Part shown: in pieces, positions 26,198 to 35,495 of the stretch | Numbering within the stretch: position 1 is the first letter of the stretch | Layout of the letters: the number at the start of each line of letters is the position of its first letter | Assembly (NCBI RefSeq): GCF_013433315.1 | Contig: NZ_WXVV01000010.1 | Span: 1 to 64,000 of the forward strand | Source: Pseudomonas crudilactis | GTDB lineage: Bacteria > Pseudomonadota > Gammaproteobacteria > Pseudomonadales > Pseudomonadaceae | Length of the DNA: 64,000 nt | Direction of reading: 5' to 3' | Translations under genes and position numbers: made by a program | Notes under the pieces: model-generated | Database searches by the model: none | What the model was told of the DNA's origin: nothing | The model's input: the letters and a program-made list of their open reading frames with translations, nothing else

Positions 26198-26413
26198 CTA
26201 ATTACCATCAGCCACTTTACGTTCGATCTCATCGACCTTGCGTTGCAGCGCCTCGGCGTCCTGCTCCTTCACTCGGGTGGACGAGGGCGTGATGACTTCA
26301 TCCACGGCTTTGGTGTCATCGTCCCGGTCTTCAAGATCGCGCTCGACCACATTCACCGGTTTGCCGGACGTGTCGGTTGGTGGGGCGTTCGGGGTTTTAT
26401 CGTCGTTGTTCAT
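26198..26413 (-). CDS. Small acidic hydrophilic protein, function unknown
   Basis: A 71-residue protein rich in Asp, Glu and Lys with a predicted C-terminal coiled coil (EQDAEALQRKVDEIERKV). GGAGGT lies before the ATG at 26413. No domain is recognised; composition suggests an unstructured or stress-related small protein. It lies between the repeat and the MHS carrier and reads with the latter. Confidence 0.7.
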   Translation of the reverse strand: MNNDDKTPNAPPTDTSGKPVNVVERDLEDRDDDTKAVDEVITPSSTRVKEQDAEALQRKVDEIERKVADGN

Positions 26414-26530
26414 GTGGGTGACCTCCAGTGGTGTAAACATTGGAGGCAGGCAGTGCGGCAGCGTTCGATATTTTTGCCGGGTGGTGCCGAATGGCGCCCT
26501 CCCGCGGTGGAGAGGGCGCGCTGACGGTGT

Positions 26531-28210
26531 TCAGTCCTTGAGAATGTCGCGATCCTTGGTTTCCGGTAGGAAGAACGTGCCGAGTATCGCCGTCATCACC
26601 GCAATCACGATCGGATACCACAAGCCGTAATAGATATCCCCGGTCGCGGCAACCATGGCAAACGCCACCGTCGGCAGGAAACCACCGAACCAGCCGTTGC
26701 CGATGTGATAGGGCAGCGACATCGAGGTGTAGCGGATTCGGGTCGGGAACAGCTCGACCAGCCACGCCGCGATCGGGCCGTAGACCATGGTTACGTAGAT
26801 CACCAGCACGGTGAGCAGGAGCAGGACCATCGGGTAGTTGGTTTTCGCCGGGTCGGCTTTCTCCGGATAACCGGCCTCCTTGAGTGCTGTGCCGAGGGTC
26901 GCGGTAAAGGCATCGTTGCGGGTCTTGAAGTCGGCGGCCGGCAGCGCACTGCCTTCGAAACTCTCGACGACTTTGTCGCCGATGCGCACTTGCGCGACGG
27001 TGCCAGGTTCGGCGATCACGTTCTCATAGGGGATCGCCCGTTTTGCCAGCAGGGTCTTCGCCAGGTCGCAGGAACTGGTGAATTTGGCTTTTCCCACCGG
27101 GTCGAACTGGAACGAGCACTGGTCAGGGTTGGCGATGACTTTGACCGGGTTCTTCTCCTGAGCGATGAACACGTCGGGATTGCCGTACTGGGTCAGCGCG
27201 TGGAAGATCGGGAAGTACGTCAGCGCCGCCAGCATGCAGCCGACCATGATGATCGGCTTGCGCCCGATGCGGTCGGATAGGCTGCCGAAAATCACGAAGA
27301 ACGGCGTGCCGATCAGCAGCGAACCGGCGATCAGCAAGTTAGCGGTCTGCGGGTCGATCTTCAGCGTCTGCAGCAGGAAGAACAGCGCGTAGAACTGCCC
27401 GGTGTACCAGACCACCGCTTGCCCGGCAGTACCGCCGAGCAGCGACATGATCACCACTTTGAGGTTGTCCCAGCGCGCGAAGGATTCGGTCAGCGGCGCT
27501 TTCGACGCCTTGCCTTCGGCTTTCATCTTCTGGAATACCGGCGACTCGCTCAGTTGCAAGCGGATATACACCGAGACGATCAGCAGCAGGATCGACAGCA
27601 GAAACGGAATCCGCCAGCCCCACGCTTCGAAGGCTTCAGTGCCCAGCGCCGTGCGACAGGCGAGGATCACCAACAGCGACAGAAACAGACCGAGGGTCGC
27701 GGTGGTTTGAATCCACGAGGTGAAGAACCCGCGTCTGTTGCGGGGCGCGTGCTCGGCCACGTAGGTTGCTGCGCCGCCATACTCGCCGCCGAGCGCCAGG
27801 CCTTGCAGCAAGCGCAGGGTGATCAGGATGACCGGCGCGGCGACGCCGATGGTTGCGTAGCCGGGAAGCAGACCGACAATCGCGGTCGACACACCCATGA
27901 TCACGATGGTGATGAGGAACGTGTGTTTGCGCCCGATCATGTCGCCGAGCCGGCCAAACACAATCGCCCCGAATGGCCGCACCGCAAACCCCGCCGCGAA
28001 AGCCAGCAGGGCAAAGATGAACGCGGTGGTTTCGTTGACACCGGCAAAGAAGTGCTTGGCGATGATCGCCGCCAGTGAACCGTAAAGGTAAAAGTCGTAC
28101 CACTCGAAAACCGTGCCCAGGGACGAAGCGAAGATGACCTTGCGCTCCTCCTTGGTGATGCCGCCGCTGCGCGGTGGACTGCCGGTGGATGCTGTGTCGA
28201 TTGTGGCCAT
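26531..28210 (-). CDS. MFS transporter, metabolite:H+ symporter (MHS) family
   Basis: A 559-residue inner-membrane carrier. MHS signatures are present: GTVFEWYDFYLYG, FGRLGDMIGRKHTF, RLLQGLALGGEYGGAATYV and FGSLSDRIGRKPIIM. Twelve membrane helices are expected. Between helices 9 and 10 there is an unusual ~110-residue hydrophilic insertion (about residues 350-460) containing two cysteines (DQCSFQF, SSCDLAK), which makes it longer than typical 430-residue members. The substrate is probably a carboxylic acid or betaine but cannot be read from sequence. No adjacent catabolic genes are present. Confidence 0.9.
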   Translation of the reverse strand: MATIDTASTGSPPRSGGITKEERKVIFASSLGTVFEWYDFYLYGSLAAIIAKHFFAGVNETTAFIFALLAFAAGFAVRPFGAIVFGRLGDMIGRKHTFLITIVIMGVSTAIVGLLPGYATIGVAAPVILITLRLLQGLALGGEYGGAATYVAEHAPRNRRGFFTSWIQTTATLGLFLSLLVILACRTALGTEAFEAWGWRIPFLLSILLLIVSVYIRLQLSESPVFQKMKAEGKASKAPLTESFARWDNLKVVIMSLLGGTAGQAVVWYTGQFYALFFLLQTLKIDPQTANLLIAGSLLIGTPFFVIFGSLSDRIGRKPIIMVGCMLAALTYFPIFHALTQYGNPDVFIAQEKNPVKVIANPDQCSFQFDPVGKAKFTSSCDLAKTLLAKRAIPYENVIAEPGTVAQVRIGDKVVESFEGSALPAADFKTRNDAFTATLGTALKEAGYPEKADPAKTNYPMVLLLLTVLVIYVTMVYGPIAAWLVELFPTRIRYTSMSLPYHIGNGWFGGFLPTVAFAMVAATGDIYYGLWYPIVIAVMTAILGTFFLPETKDRDILKD

Positions 28211-28398
28211 GGGTGTTCTCCGTCGTGCTTATTGTTGTAGGCCGGAGTCCCCCGTTACTGCTTATCGCACTCTGGCCTTGTGGCAAATGCCGCAACTGCT
28301 CTCGCGTGAAACTTGCACAGTCTGACCGCCTCGCAGGTGTGCAAGGTTTCCTTGAGCATAATCAGCTTTTGCCAGATATCCACTTGCCGGCCTGCGCA

Positions 28399-29166
28399 TC
28401 AGGCCTTGACCCAGCGCTGCCGACTCCACGCACTCAACCAGTCGACCACAAACACCAGCACCAGCATTGCCAGAATCACCGTGCTGGCCTGGGCTTCCTG
28501 AAACAGGCTGAGGCTTACATAGAGCATTTGTCCAAGCCCGCCAGCGCCGACAAAACCCAGCACACTGGCCATGCGGATGTTGTTTTCCCAGCGGTACAGA
28601 ATGTAGGCCAGCAGCTGCGGCGCAAGGTTCGGCAATGTCCCGTAGCAGAAGGCCAGAATCGGATTGCCACCCTGCAAACGAATGGCTTCGGCCGGTTGCG
28701 GCGGGGTGTTTTCCAGTGCCTCGGCGAACAAGCGGCCGAGCACGCCGGTGGTGTGCAAGGCGAGGGCGAGGGTGCCGGCGTTCGGGCCGAGGCCGGCGGC
28801 GAGCACCATCAGCGCCGCCCAGACCAGTTCCGGAATCGCCCGCAAGGCATTTAGCAGCAGGCGCGAGGCACTTTGCAGCGGCCAGCCGAAACGTCCGGCG
28901 GCAGGCAACGCAAGGACGATGCCGAACACCGCCGCGAGTAGCGTGCCGAGCGCCGACATCGCCAACGTTTCCAACGAACCGTGGAAGATGGCCTTGAGGT
29001 AATCCGCGCTCAGATCCGGGCTCAGAAAGCGCTGCACATACGCGCCCATCTGCTTGAGACTGGTGGCGCTGCCCAGTTCGCCGAGGTCCAGCCCCAGATA
29101 AGCGAACGAGGCAATCACTGCCAGCGCGATGCCAGCGATCAGCAGCACGTTGATCAGGCGATTCAT
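28399..29166 (-). CDS. phnE: PhnE-type ABC permease, second copy
   Basis: A 255-residue inner-membrane permease with five or six helices and the EAA-like loop EALENTPPQPAEAIRLQGGN. It is homologous to the neighbouring permease and forms a heterodimer with it. The start is set at the MNRLINVLL methionine, giving a 4-bp overlap (ATGA) with the upstream permease stop. Last gene of a four-gene importer operon. Confidence 0.86.
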   Translation of the reverse strand: MNRLINVLLIAGIALAVIASFAYLGLDLGELGSATSLKQMGAYVQRFLSPDLSADYLKAIFHGSLETLAMSALGTLLAAVFGIVLALPAAGRFGWPLQSASRLLLNALRAIPELVWAALMVLAAGLGPNAGTLALALHTTGVLGRLFAEALENTPPQPAEAIRLQGGNPILAFCYGTLPNLAPQLLAYILYRWENNIRMASVLGFVGAGGLGQMLYVSLSLFQEAQASTVILAMLVLVFVVDWLSAWSRQRWVKA

Positions 29167-29987
29167 GTCAGCCTCCAGCGCAGCAAGCGGCTGAGTTGAT
29201 CGGCGGCCAGGACCAGAATCAGAAAGCACAGCAAAATACTCGCGACTTCACCGCCGGCGAACATGCGAATGGACAGGTCAATCTGCTGCCCCAAGCCTCC
29301 GGCGCCGACAAATCCCATCACCACCGACGCGCGGATCGCGCATTCCCAGCGATAAACCGTGTAGGAGAGCAGTTCCCCCGCAACATTGGGCAACGTGCCG
29401 TAAGCAAACGCCGCCAACCGGCCGCTGCCGGCCTGCAACAACGCGTGTGCCGGGCGCTGATCAGTGGATTCGAAAATCTCCGCATAAACCTTGCCGAGCA
29501 TGCCGCTGTACGTGATGGCGATCGCCAACACACCTGCCGCCGGACCAAGTCCAACAGCGCGTACAAACAACAGCGCCCAGACAATTTCCGGCACGCTGCG
29601 CAAAAAGATCAGCAAGGCGCGCACCGGCCAGCGCAACAGACGTCCCAGGCGGCTTGGCACGCCACCGCGCGAGGCGGCGGACAGCGACAGCGCGCGGCTG
29701 GCAATCAGGCCCGCCGGTATCGCCAACAACAGCGCCAAAGCCATGCCGGCGGTGGCGATGGCCAAGGTTTGCAGGGTGGCTTTCAACAGTAACTGAAGAA
29801 ACTCCCCGTCGTGCGCAGGAGGCCAGAATTGCGCGACAAAACGGCCCATTTCATTCTGGCTGTCGGGGAGCAACACGCCCAGATCCAGCTCGCTGAGCTG
29901 AATGCCCGGCCACAACAAGGCAATCGCCAACAGTGTCAGCAGCAGCCGTGGCCACGCCGCGGGATCGCGTGAATCGGCTTTCAGCAT
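29163..29987 (-). CDS. phnE: PhnE-type ABC permease, first copy
   Basis: A 274-residue permease of the phosphonate/selenate-type importer. The EAA-like loop [21 protein letters not shown] and the following [19 protein letters not shown] region are conserved with the partner permease. It overlaps the ATPase gene by 7 bp and the second permease by 4 bp, so the four genes are tightly coupled. Confidence 0.88.
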   Translation of the reverse strand: MLKADSRDPAAWPRLLLTLLAIALLWPGIQLSELDLGVLLPDSQNEMGRFVAQFWPPAHDGEFLQLLLKATLQTLAIATAGMALALLLAIPAGLIASRALSLSAASRGGVPSRLGRLLRWPVRALLIFLRSVPEIVWALLFVRAVGLGPAAGVLAIAITYSGMLGKVYAEIFESTDQRPAHALLQAGSGRLAAFAYGTLPNVAGELLSYTVYRWECAIRASVVMGFVGAGGLGQQIDLSIRMFAGGEVASILLCFLILVLAADQLSRLLRWRLT

Positions 29988-30778
29988 CGTGGAATCTGCA
30001 CAGTCAGAGGCGCCACCGCAGCCGTCGGCGATTGCAGTTTTTCGTTGGCGTACAGCGCGTCGAGCATTTCATGGCTGACTTGCCCGGAAGGACTGTCGAA
30101 CAGGATCTGCCCGTCGCGCAGGCCGATGATCCGTGGGAAATGTGACAGCGCAAGATCCACCGCGTGCAGACTGGCTACCAGCGTCACGTTGTGCTCGCGA
30201 GCGTGGCGCGAGAGGATCGACAAGGTGTGCCCGGCCATGACCGGGTCCATCGCTGACACCGGTTCATCAGCCAGCAGAATCTCCGGCGCCTGATACAACA
30301 CGCGTGCGATGCCGACACGCTGCAATTGGCCGCCAGATAGTTGCTGACAATGAGCGAAGAGTTTGTCGCCCAGATCCAGCCGCGCCAACGCCGCACGCGC
30401 ACCCGCCACATCCAGTGGATGCAACAGGTTAAGAAGACTTTTACCCAGACTCCATTGGCCGAGCTTGCCGGCCAGCACCGCTGTGACCACGCGTTGACGC
30501 GGCGGCAACGGCGGTGCCTGATGCACCAGACCGATTCGCGCACGCAGGCGTTGGCGTTGGCGGGCGGACAAGTGCCAGGCGCGTTCACCCAACACTTCAA
30601 TTTCACCGCTGCTGGGCCGCAACGCGGTAGCCAGCAGGTTGAGCAAACTCGATTTGCCAGCCCCGGACGGGCCTATGATGGCGACCTGTTCACCAACGCC
30701 AATCTGCAAGTCAACACCGCGCAGGGCGTCGACTCCATTGGCGTGGCGCAGGCTGCCCTGTTTGAGGCTCAAGATCAT
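29981..30778 (-). CDS. phnC: PhnC-type ABC transporter ATPase
   Basis: A 265-residue ATP-binding subunit with Walker [13 protein letters not shown], signature [10 protein letters not shown], Walker B ILLADEP and switch His in [14 protein letters not shown]. It energises the two PhnE-type permeases. It overlaps the binding-protein gene by 4 bp. Confidence 0.92.
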   Translation of the reverse strand: MILSLKQGSLRHANGVDALRGVDLQIGVGEQVAIIGPSGAGKSSLLNLLATALRPSSGEIEVLGERAWHLSARQRQRLRARIGLVHQAPPLPPRQRVVTAVLAGKLGQWSLGKSLLNLLHPLDVAGARAALARLDLGDKLFAHCQQLSGGQLQRVGIARVLYQAPEILLADEPVSAMDPVMAGHTLSILSRHAREHNVTLVASLHAVDLALSHFPRIIGLRDGQILFDSPSGQVSHEMLDALYANEKLQSPTAAVAPLTVQIPRC

Positions 30779-31638
30779 TTCAGCAATTCGGCAGCGCGGG
30801 CGGCTTCCTCGATGCCCTTGTAGTTCTCAGGCTTGGTGTCGATAAAGCGGCTGGCCGCTTGCAGATCAAGAATCTTCTTTTGCTCAGGGTTGGCCGGGTC
30901 CAGATCCAGGAAAGCTTTTTTGATCTTCGCCGCGAGTGCCGGGTCGAGGGTGCCGCGCACGGTCCAGTTGTAATCGAAGTAGGTCGGGGTGGTGGCGAAG
31001 ACTTTGACCTTGTTGGTGTCGACCTTGCCGGCATCCACCAGTTTCTGCCAGACACTGGCGTTCAGCACACCGGCGTCAACCTTGCCGGCCTGTACCCAGG
31101 CCACGGTGGCGTCGTGGGCGCCGGAGTAGGCGACACGGCTGAAATAGCCCTCAGGCTTGATGCCATCGTTTTTCAGCATGAAGTAACGCGGCATCAGGCT
31201 GCCGGAAGTCGACGACACCGAACCGAAAGCGAAGGTCTTGCCTTTCAGGTCGGCGAGGCTGTGCACATTCGGGTCGGCGGTGATGAATTTGCTGGTGAAC
31301 TGCGCGTCCTGTTCACGTTGCACCAGCGGAATGACTGGCGTCGTTGCATCCGTCTTCAAACGCGCCTGCACAAAGGTAAAACCGCCGAGCCAGGCCATGT
31401 CGAGGCGATCGGTTGCGAGCGCTTCAACCACCGCCGGGTAGTCGGCCACCGGCACGAACTGCACTTTCATGCCCAGTTGCTGTTCCAGATACGCGCCCAA
31501 CGGTTCGAACTTGCGCAGCAATTCGGTCGGCGCTTCATCGGGAATCGCGCTGACGCGCAAAACGTCGGCCGCGTGGGCCATGAATGCAGAAAAGGACAGG
31601 GCCAGGCCGGCGGTCAGTGCCAGTGTTCGTTTGAGCAT
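30775..31638 (-). CDS. PhnD-like periplasmic binding protein, putative selenate/phosphonate importer
   Basis: A 287-residue periplasmic binding protein of the PhnD/Phosphate-phosphonate fold with a Sec signal peptide (cleavage near FMAHAAD). Motifs [30 protein letters not shown] and [16 protein letters not shown] are characteristic. Close Pseudomonas relatives are, to my recollection, named putative selenate-binding proteins, not phosphonate-binding. No C-P lyase gene is nearby, consistent with a non-phosphonate substrate. First gene of the importer operon. Confidence 0.85.
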   Translation of the reverse strand: MLKRTLALTAGLALSFSAFMAHAADVLRVSAIPDEAPTELLRKFEPLGAYLEQQLGMKVQFVPVADYPAVVEALATDRLDMAWLGGFTFVQARLKTDATTPVIPLVQREQDAQFTSKFITADPNVHSLADLKGKTFAFGSVSSTSGSLMPRYFMLKNDGIKPEGYFSRVAYSGAHDATVAWVQAGKVDAGVLNASVWQKLVDAGKVDTNKVKVFATTPTYFDYNWTVRGTLDPALAAKIKKAFLDLDPANPEQKKILDLQAASRFIDTKPENYKGIEEAARAAELLK

Positions 31639-31835
31639 GGAATTCTCCGTTTCGTAAGCGTCAAAAGGCGATAGGCCGCCGCTGCAGTATCAACGCGGGG
31701 CGCAAAGTCAGGGTAGACGAAACGGCGAGGTTATACGCATTCGAGGCGTCAAAGGCCAGCATTGGAGCTATACGAGGTTTTACGCCCAGTTCCTTCAGGA
31801 GCTGCGGCACGCTGCTCCTAAAGGTTTGATGCCTG

Positions 31836-32234
31836 TCAGGATTCGGACAGTCTGGCAATCACCTTGATCTCGAAATCAAACCCATACAGCCAGGTCACGC
31901 CGACGGCGGTCACGGTTGGATGTGGCGCATCGCCCCAGAACTCTGTGAGCACGACATTCCAGATCGGCTCGAACTTCGCCTGCGGATCAACGATGAACAC
32001 GGTGACGTCGACCACGTCGTCGAACGTGCAACCGGCCTCATGGAGGATCGCATTAAGGTTAGTGAAAGCCTGACGCACCTGGTTTTTCAGGTCCGGCTCT
32101 GGCGTGCCGTCCTCGGTGCTGCCGACTTGTCCCGAGACAAACAGAAAACCGTTGGAGCGAATGGCTGGCGAGTAGCGGTGGCGTTCGTAAAGGGTGCGGC
32201 GTGCAGGTGGGAAAACAACATCGCGCTGAGTCAT
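31836..32234 (-). CDS. RidA/YjgF-family protein
   Basis: A 132-residue single-domain RidA-fold protein, probably a deaminase acting on reactive enamine/imine intermediates. The VTVFIVDP stretch and the preceding GCTFDDVVDVT are characteristic. The start is the MTQRDV methionine. It is divergent from a LysR gene 115 bp away, its likely regulator. A second family member occurs at 48355. Confidence 0.86.
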   Translation of the reverse strand: MTQRDVVFPPARRTLYERHRYSPAIRSNGFLFVSGQVGSTEDGTPEPDLKNQVRQAFTNLNAILHEAGCTFDDVVDVTVFIVDPQAKFEPIWNVVLTEFWGDAPHPTVTAVGVTWLYGFDFEIKVIARLSES

Positions 32235-32349
32235 GGGAGTGTCTCCTTCATTTGAGTTGATGGAGCCACTGTAGGTATTTGCAGGCGGGCGATAAACGCG
32301 CAAGCTTGGCGTTCACTGTTTGTAAAAACCAAACAATCGGGGGCGCACC

Positions 32350-33246
32350 TTGGACCGTTTTGATGCAATGCAGGCCTTTGCCAGGGTGGTCGAGGCGGGG
32401 AGTTTCACCAAAGCGGCGGAAACCTTGCACATGAGCAAGACCACCGTGACCCAACTGGTTCAGCAACTGGAGGCGCGGCTGCGGGTCAAGTTGCTCAACC
32501 GCACCACGCGCAAGGTCAACGTTACCGCCGATGGCGCGGCGTATTACCAGCGGGTGATCCGCTTGCTCGCCGACCTCGACGATGCCGAAACCAGCCTGCC
32601 CGGCACGGCGTCTTCACCCTCGGGCCGGCTACGGGTGGACGTACCGAGCCCACTGGCACGGCTGATTCTGGTGCCGGCCTTGCCTGAATTTCACGCGCGT
32701 TATCCGGATATCCAGATCGACATGGGCGTCAGCGACCGCATCGTCGACATCATTGATGAGAACGTCGATTGCGTGGTGCGCGGCGGTGAACTCATGGACC
32801 TGTCGTTGATGGCGCGCAAGGTCGCCGATCTTGAGCTCGGCGTGTTTGCCGCGCCGCAATACCTGGCACGCGCGGGCACACCTGCGCATCCACGGGAACT
32901 GGAAGACAGCCATCATCGCGTGGTCGGTTTCCTCTGGGCACGTACTGGCAAACCGGTGCCGTATGCCTTGCGCAATGCCAGTGAAAACCTGCACATCAAA
33001 GGGCGCCACGTGCTCGCGGTCGATGATGGTAATGCCTATCTCGCGGCAGGTCTGGCGGGCCTGGGCGTGCTGTGGCTGCCCACGTACATGTCCGCTGCGC
33101 ATGTGGCCAGCGGTGAGCTGGTGCCGCTGTTCAAGGATTGGCAGCTCGACCCGATGCCGCTTTATGTCGCGTATCCGCCGAACCGGCATGTCAGCCTGAA
33201 GTTAAGAGTGTTTATCGATTGGGTGGTGGCGTTGATGGCTAATTAA
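32350..33246 (+). CDS. LysR-family transcriptional regulator
   Basis: A 298-residue LysR regulator of the CrgA-like group (MDRFDAMQAFARVVEAGSF, KAAETLHMSKTTVTQLVQQL, LLNRTTRKVNVT). It begins with TTG, in the position where relatives have the MDRFDAMQ start. It is divergent from the RidA gene, which is the likely target. Confidence 0.92.
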   Translation: MDRFDAMQAFARVVEAGSFTKAAETLHMSKTTVTQLVQQLEARLRVKLLNRTTRKVNVTADGAAYYQRVIRLLADLDDAETSLPGTASSPSGRLRVDVPSPLARLILVPALPEFHARYPDIQIDMGVSDRIVDIIDENVDCVVRGGELMDLSLMARKVADLELGVFAAPQYLARAGTPAHPRELEDSHHRVVGFLWARTGKPVPYALRNASENLHIKGRHVLAVDDGNAYLAAGLAGLGVLWLPTYMSAAHVASGELVPLFKDWQLDPMPLYVAYPPNRHVSLKLRVFIDWVVALMAN

Positions 33247-33312
33247 CAAGGTGGTTCGTTTATTGCTTCCATGCGCCGTGATGCCGTCAAAAAACCAACA
33301 TAACCGGCGATC

Positions 33313-33346
33313 CGAAAGTTTGCAGTGATGAGATGCAAAACTTTCG
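33313..33346. promoter_or_regulatory. Palindrome upstream of the radical SAM gene
   Basis: CGAAAGTTTGCA (33313-33324) and TGCAAAACTTTCG (33334-33346) are inverted copies with one extra A in the right arm and a 9-base loop. It lies 20 bp before the chosen ATG. It could be an operator, or an RNA hairpin in the leader. The LysR gene ends 66 bp upstream. Confidence 0.55.
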
Positions 33347-33366
33347 ACCCTTGGAGCAACACTCAG

Positions 33367-34527
33367 ATGAATATGTACATCGATATTGTCGGCGCCTGCA
33401 ATCTGAGCTGCCCCTCTTGCCCCATGGGCAATTCGGAAAACCTCAACTTCAAAAAAGCCATGCAGCTGGATATGTTCAAACAGATCGTCGCGAAAGCGCG
33501 AACTGAAGGCGTCACGTCGATTTTTCTGTACAACTGGACTGAGCCTTTGGTGCATCCAAAAATTGGCGAGTTCATCGAAGTCATCAATGCCGCCGGCATG
33601 AGCAGCGGTGTCAGCACCAACCTCAACCTTGCCAAAAACATGGAAAAGGCCTTGTTGGCTGAGCCGGGTTTCTTCCGTATTTCGCTTTCCGGCTTTTACC
33701 AGGAAACCTACAAAAAGGGCCATGTAGGGGGGGATATTGAAGTTGTAAAACAGAACATGATTGCGTTGCACGAGATCAAACAGCGATTGGGTTTGAGTAC
33801 GCGTGTCGACGTCTACTATCACCGCTACCTCGATAACATCGAAGAGGAAGCGCTGATGCGCGAGTTCAGTGAGCGCCTCGGTTTTCACTTCACCACCGGC
33901 TATTCGATCATGATGCCGCTGGAGAAGACGCTGGCCATTATCGACCGCGATCCTTCTGTCACCGATGCCGATTATGAAACCCTGAAAAGACTGGCACTCC
34001 CGCCCTACGACGATCTGGTCAATGTCGCCCAGCAGCATCACCAGCAAACTTGCTCGCTCAAAGATAACTGGCTGGTGATCGACTGCAATGGCAATACGGT
34101 TTTGTGCTGCACGATCTTCAATCAGAGCGAATATCAGGTCGGCAAGTACCTCGACATGCCGGTTGCAGAACTGATGAGGCGTAAATCCACGCAGAAAAAC
34201 TGCGTCGACATGTGCAGCCGCTGCGCTAACAAGGGCATGCATGTGTACTCGATGTTCCCCAACCACGGCGTACTGGAGCGCCATGCGGTCAATCGCATTC
34301 TTGATTTCGAGAATCTCAGCAGCCAGGGGCTTGCTGTGGACAGCGAACTGCTGGGGCGTGCGGGTGAAGTCAGTGCTGAAAGTTTCGATGAAGCCCAGTA
34401 CCTCCAGCTAAACGACGATGTCAGGCACGCCGTTGCCACCGGACAATTGAAAAGTGGCTATCAGCACTATGTGCTTCACGGTCGTCTGGAAGGCAGACTG
34501 GGCGCCGGTGTGTTCTCGGTGGTCTGA
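33367..34527 (+). CDS. Orphan radical SAM protein with SPASM-like cysteines
   Basis: A 386-residue radical SAM enzyme. The CX3CX2C cluster is at residues 11-18 (CNLSCPSC), at the very N-terminus. The C-terminal half has a further cysteine set (CSLKDN, DCNGNTVLCC, CVDMCSRC) typical of an auxiliary SPASM-like cluster. The last ~45 residues hold FDEAQYLQLNDDVRHAV and GYQHYVLHGRLEGR, a module found C-terminally in some glycan-related proteins. GGAG lies 10 bases before the ATG. Codon use is less GC-rich than in neighbours. Its 3' end overlaps a convergent LysR gene by 52 bp. No precursor peptide was found nearby. Confidence 0.85.
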   Translation: MNMYIDIVGACNLSCPSCPMGNSENLNFKKAMQLDMFKQIVAKARTEGVTSIFLYNWTEPLVHPKIGEFIEVINAAGMSSGVSTNLNLAKNMEKALLAEPGFFRISLSGFYQETYKKGHVGGDIEVVKQNMIALHEIKQRLGLSTRVDVYYHRYLDNIEEEALMREFSERLGFHFTTGYSIMMPLEKTLAIIDRDPSVTDADYETLKRLALPPYDDLVNVAQQHHQQTCSLKDNWLVIDCNGNTVLCCTIFNQSEYQVGKYLDMPVAELMRRKSTQKNCVDMCSRCANKGMHVYSMFPNHGVLERHAVNRILDFENLSSQGLAVDSELLGRAGEVSAESFDEAQYLQLNDDVRHAVATGQLKSGYQHYVLHGRLEGRLGAGVFSVV

Positions 34528-35384
34528 TCAGCGCTCAGATGGTCGGTTAACCACGCGATGAAGCTTTTCGCCATGGGATCCTGTTCACTGTCACGGTGGG
34601 TCAGCAAGGCCCAGTTCGGTCCGCGAATGGTGTCCTCGACCAGCGCCTGCAACAAGCCGTCAGCCTGCGCCTGACGGCTTAGCAATTGACTCACCAGCGC
34701 GATGCCAAGCCCCGCACACGCGGCGTCGAGCAGCAATCCCGGATCGGAAAAATTCAGCCCCTGATCCTGCTGGCCGACGTCGATCCCGGCCTCGACCGCC
34801 CAATGACTCCAGTCCATTTCCCGCTCGCCATGCAACGTGGTGCGCTGTGCCGCCGGCAACGCTAAAACCCTCGGGTGACAGGCTGGAAAGAGCCGATCGG
34901 CGTGCAGCACTTTGAAGCTGCATTCGGCCTGCGAGCTGATGTCGTCGCGCACCGCCAGATCGATGGTCTGTGTGGCCATGTCCGGCACTTCATCGGTGCT
35001 GTAAATCCACAGATCGACCTCGGGATGCTGCGCGCGAAAGTCCGCCAAGCGTGGCAACAACCAATGCCGGGCAAACGCTGGCGTGGTGTTGAGCACCAGT
35101 TGATTGGGTTTCTGATACTGGCCCAGACGCCGAATCCCCACCGCCAATTGCTGCAGCATCGCTTGCGTGGTGCTGAGCAAATCGTGGCCGGCATCGGTCA
35201 ATGCCACGCTGCGACCGCTGCGGAAAAACAGCGGCTGTTCCAGATAGGCCTCAAGGCTGCGGATCTGCTGACTGATCGCCGACTGCGTGAGGCTCAACTC
35301 CTCGGCAGCCTTGTGAAAACTGCCGAGCCGGGCGGCGGCTTCGAAGCCACGCAGAGAACTGAGCGGCGGCCAGTGTTTAAGCAT
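34476..35384 (-). CDS. LysR-family regulator, GcvA-like, of the agmatine cluster
   Basis: A 302-residue LysR regulator (LRGFEAAARLGSFHKAAEEL, SLTQSAISQQIRSLEAYLEQ) of the GcvA/AmpR-type subgroup. It is divergent from aguA, with 111 bp between starts, so it probably controls the agmatine genes. The C-terminal ~17 codons overlap the 3' end of the radical SAM gene on the other strand. Confidence 0.9.
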   Translation of the reverse strand: MLKHWPPLSSLRGFEAAARLGSFHKAAEELSLTQSAISQQIRSLEAYLEQPLFFRSGRSVALTDAGHDLLSTTQAMLQQLAVGIRRLGQYQKPNQLVLNTTPAFARHWLLPRLADFRAQHPEVDLWIYSTDEVPDMATQTIDLAVRDDISSQAECSFKVLHADRLFPACHPRVLALPAAQRTTLHGEREMDWSHWAVEAGIDVGQQDQGLNFSDPGLLLDAACAGLGIALVSQLLSRQAQADGLLQALVEDTIRGPNWALLTHRDSEQDPMAKSFIAWLTDHLSADQTTENTPAPSLPSRRP

Positions 35385-35495
35385 ATCGATAAGCTCCTCT
35401 AATCAGTTATCCGCAAAATCCATCGTTTGTTTGCCGTTTTTATGGGTCGTAGCATAAGCCTATTGAACACAACGGCTTAACTAACGAGGCTTATC

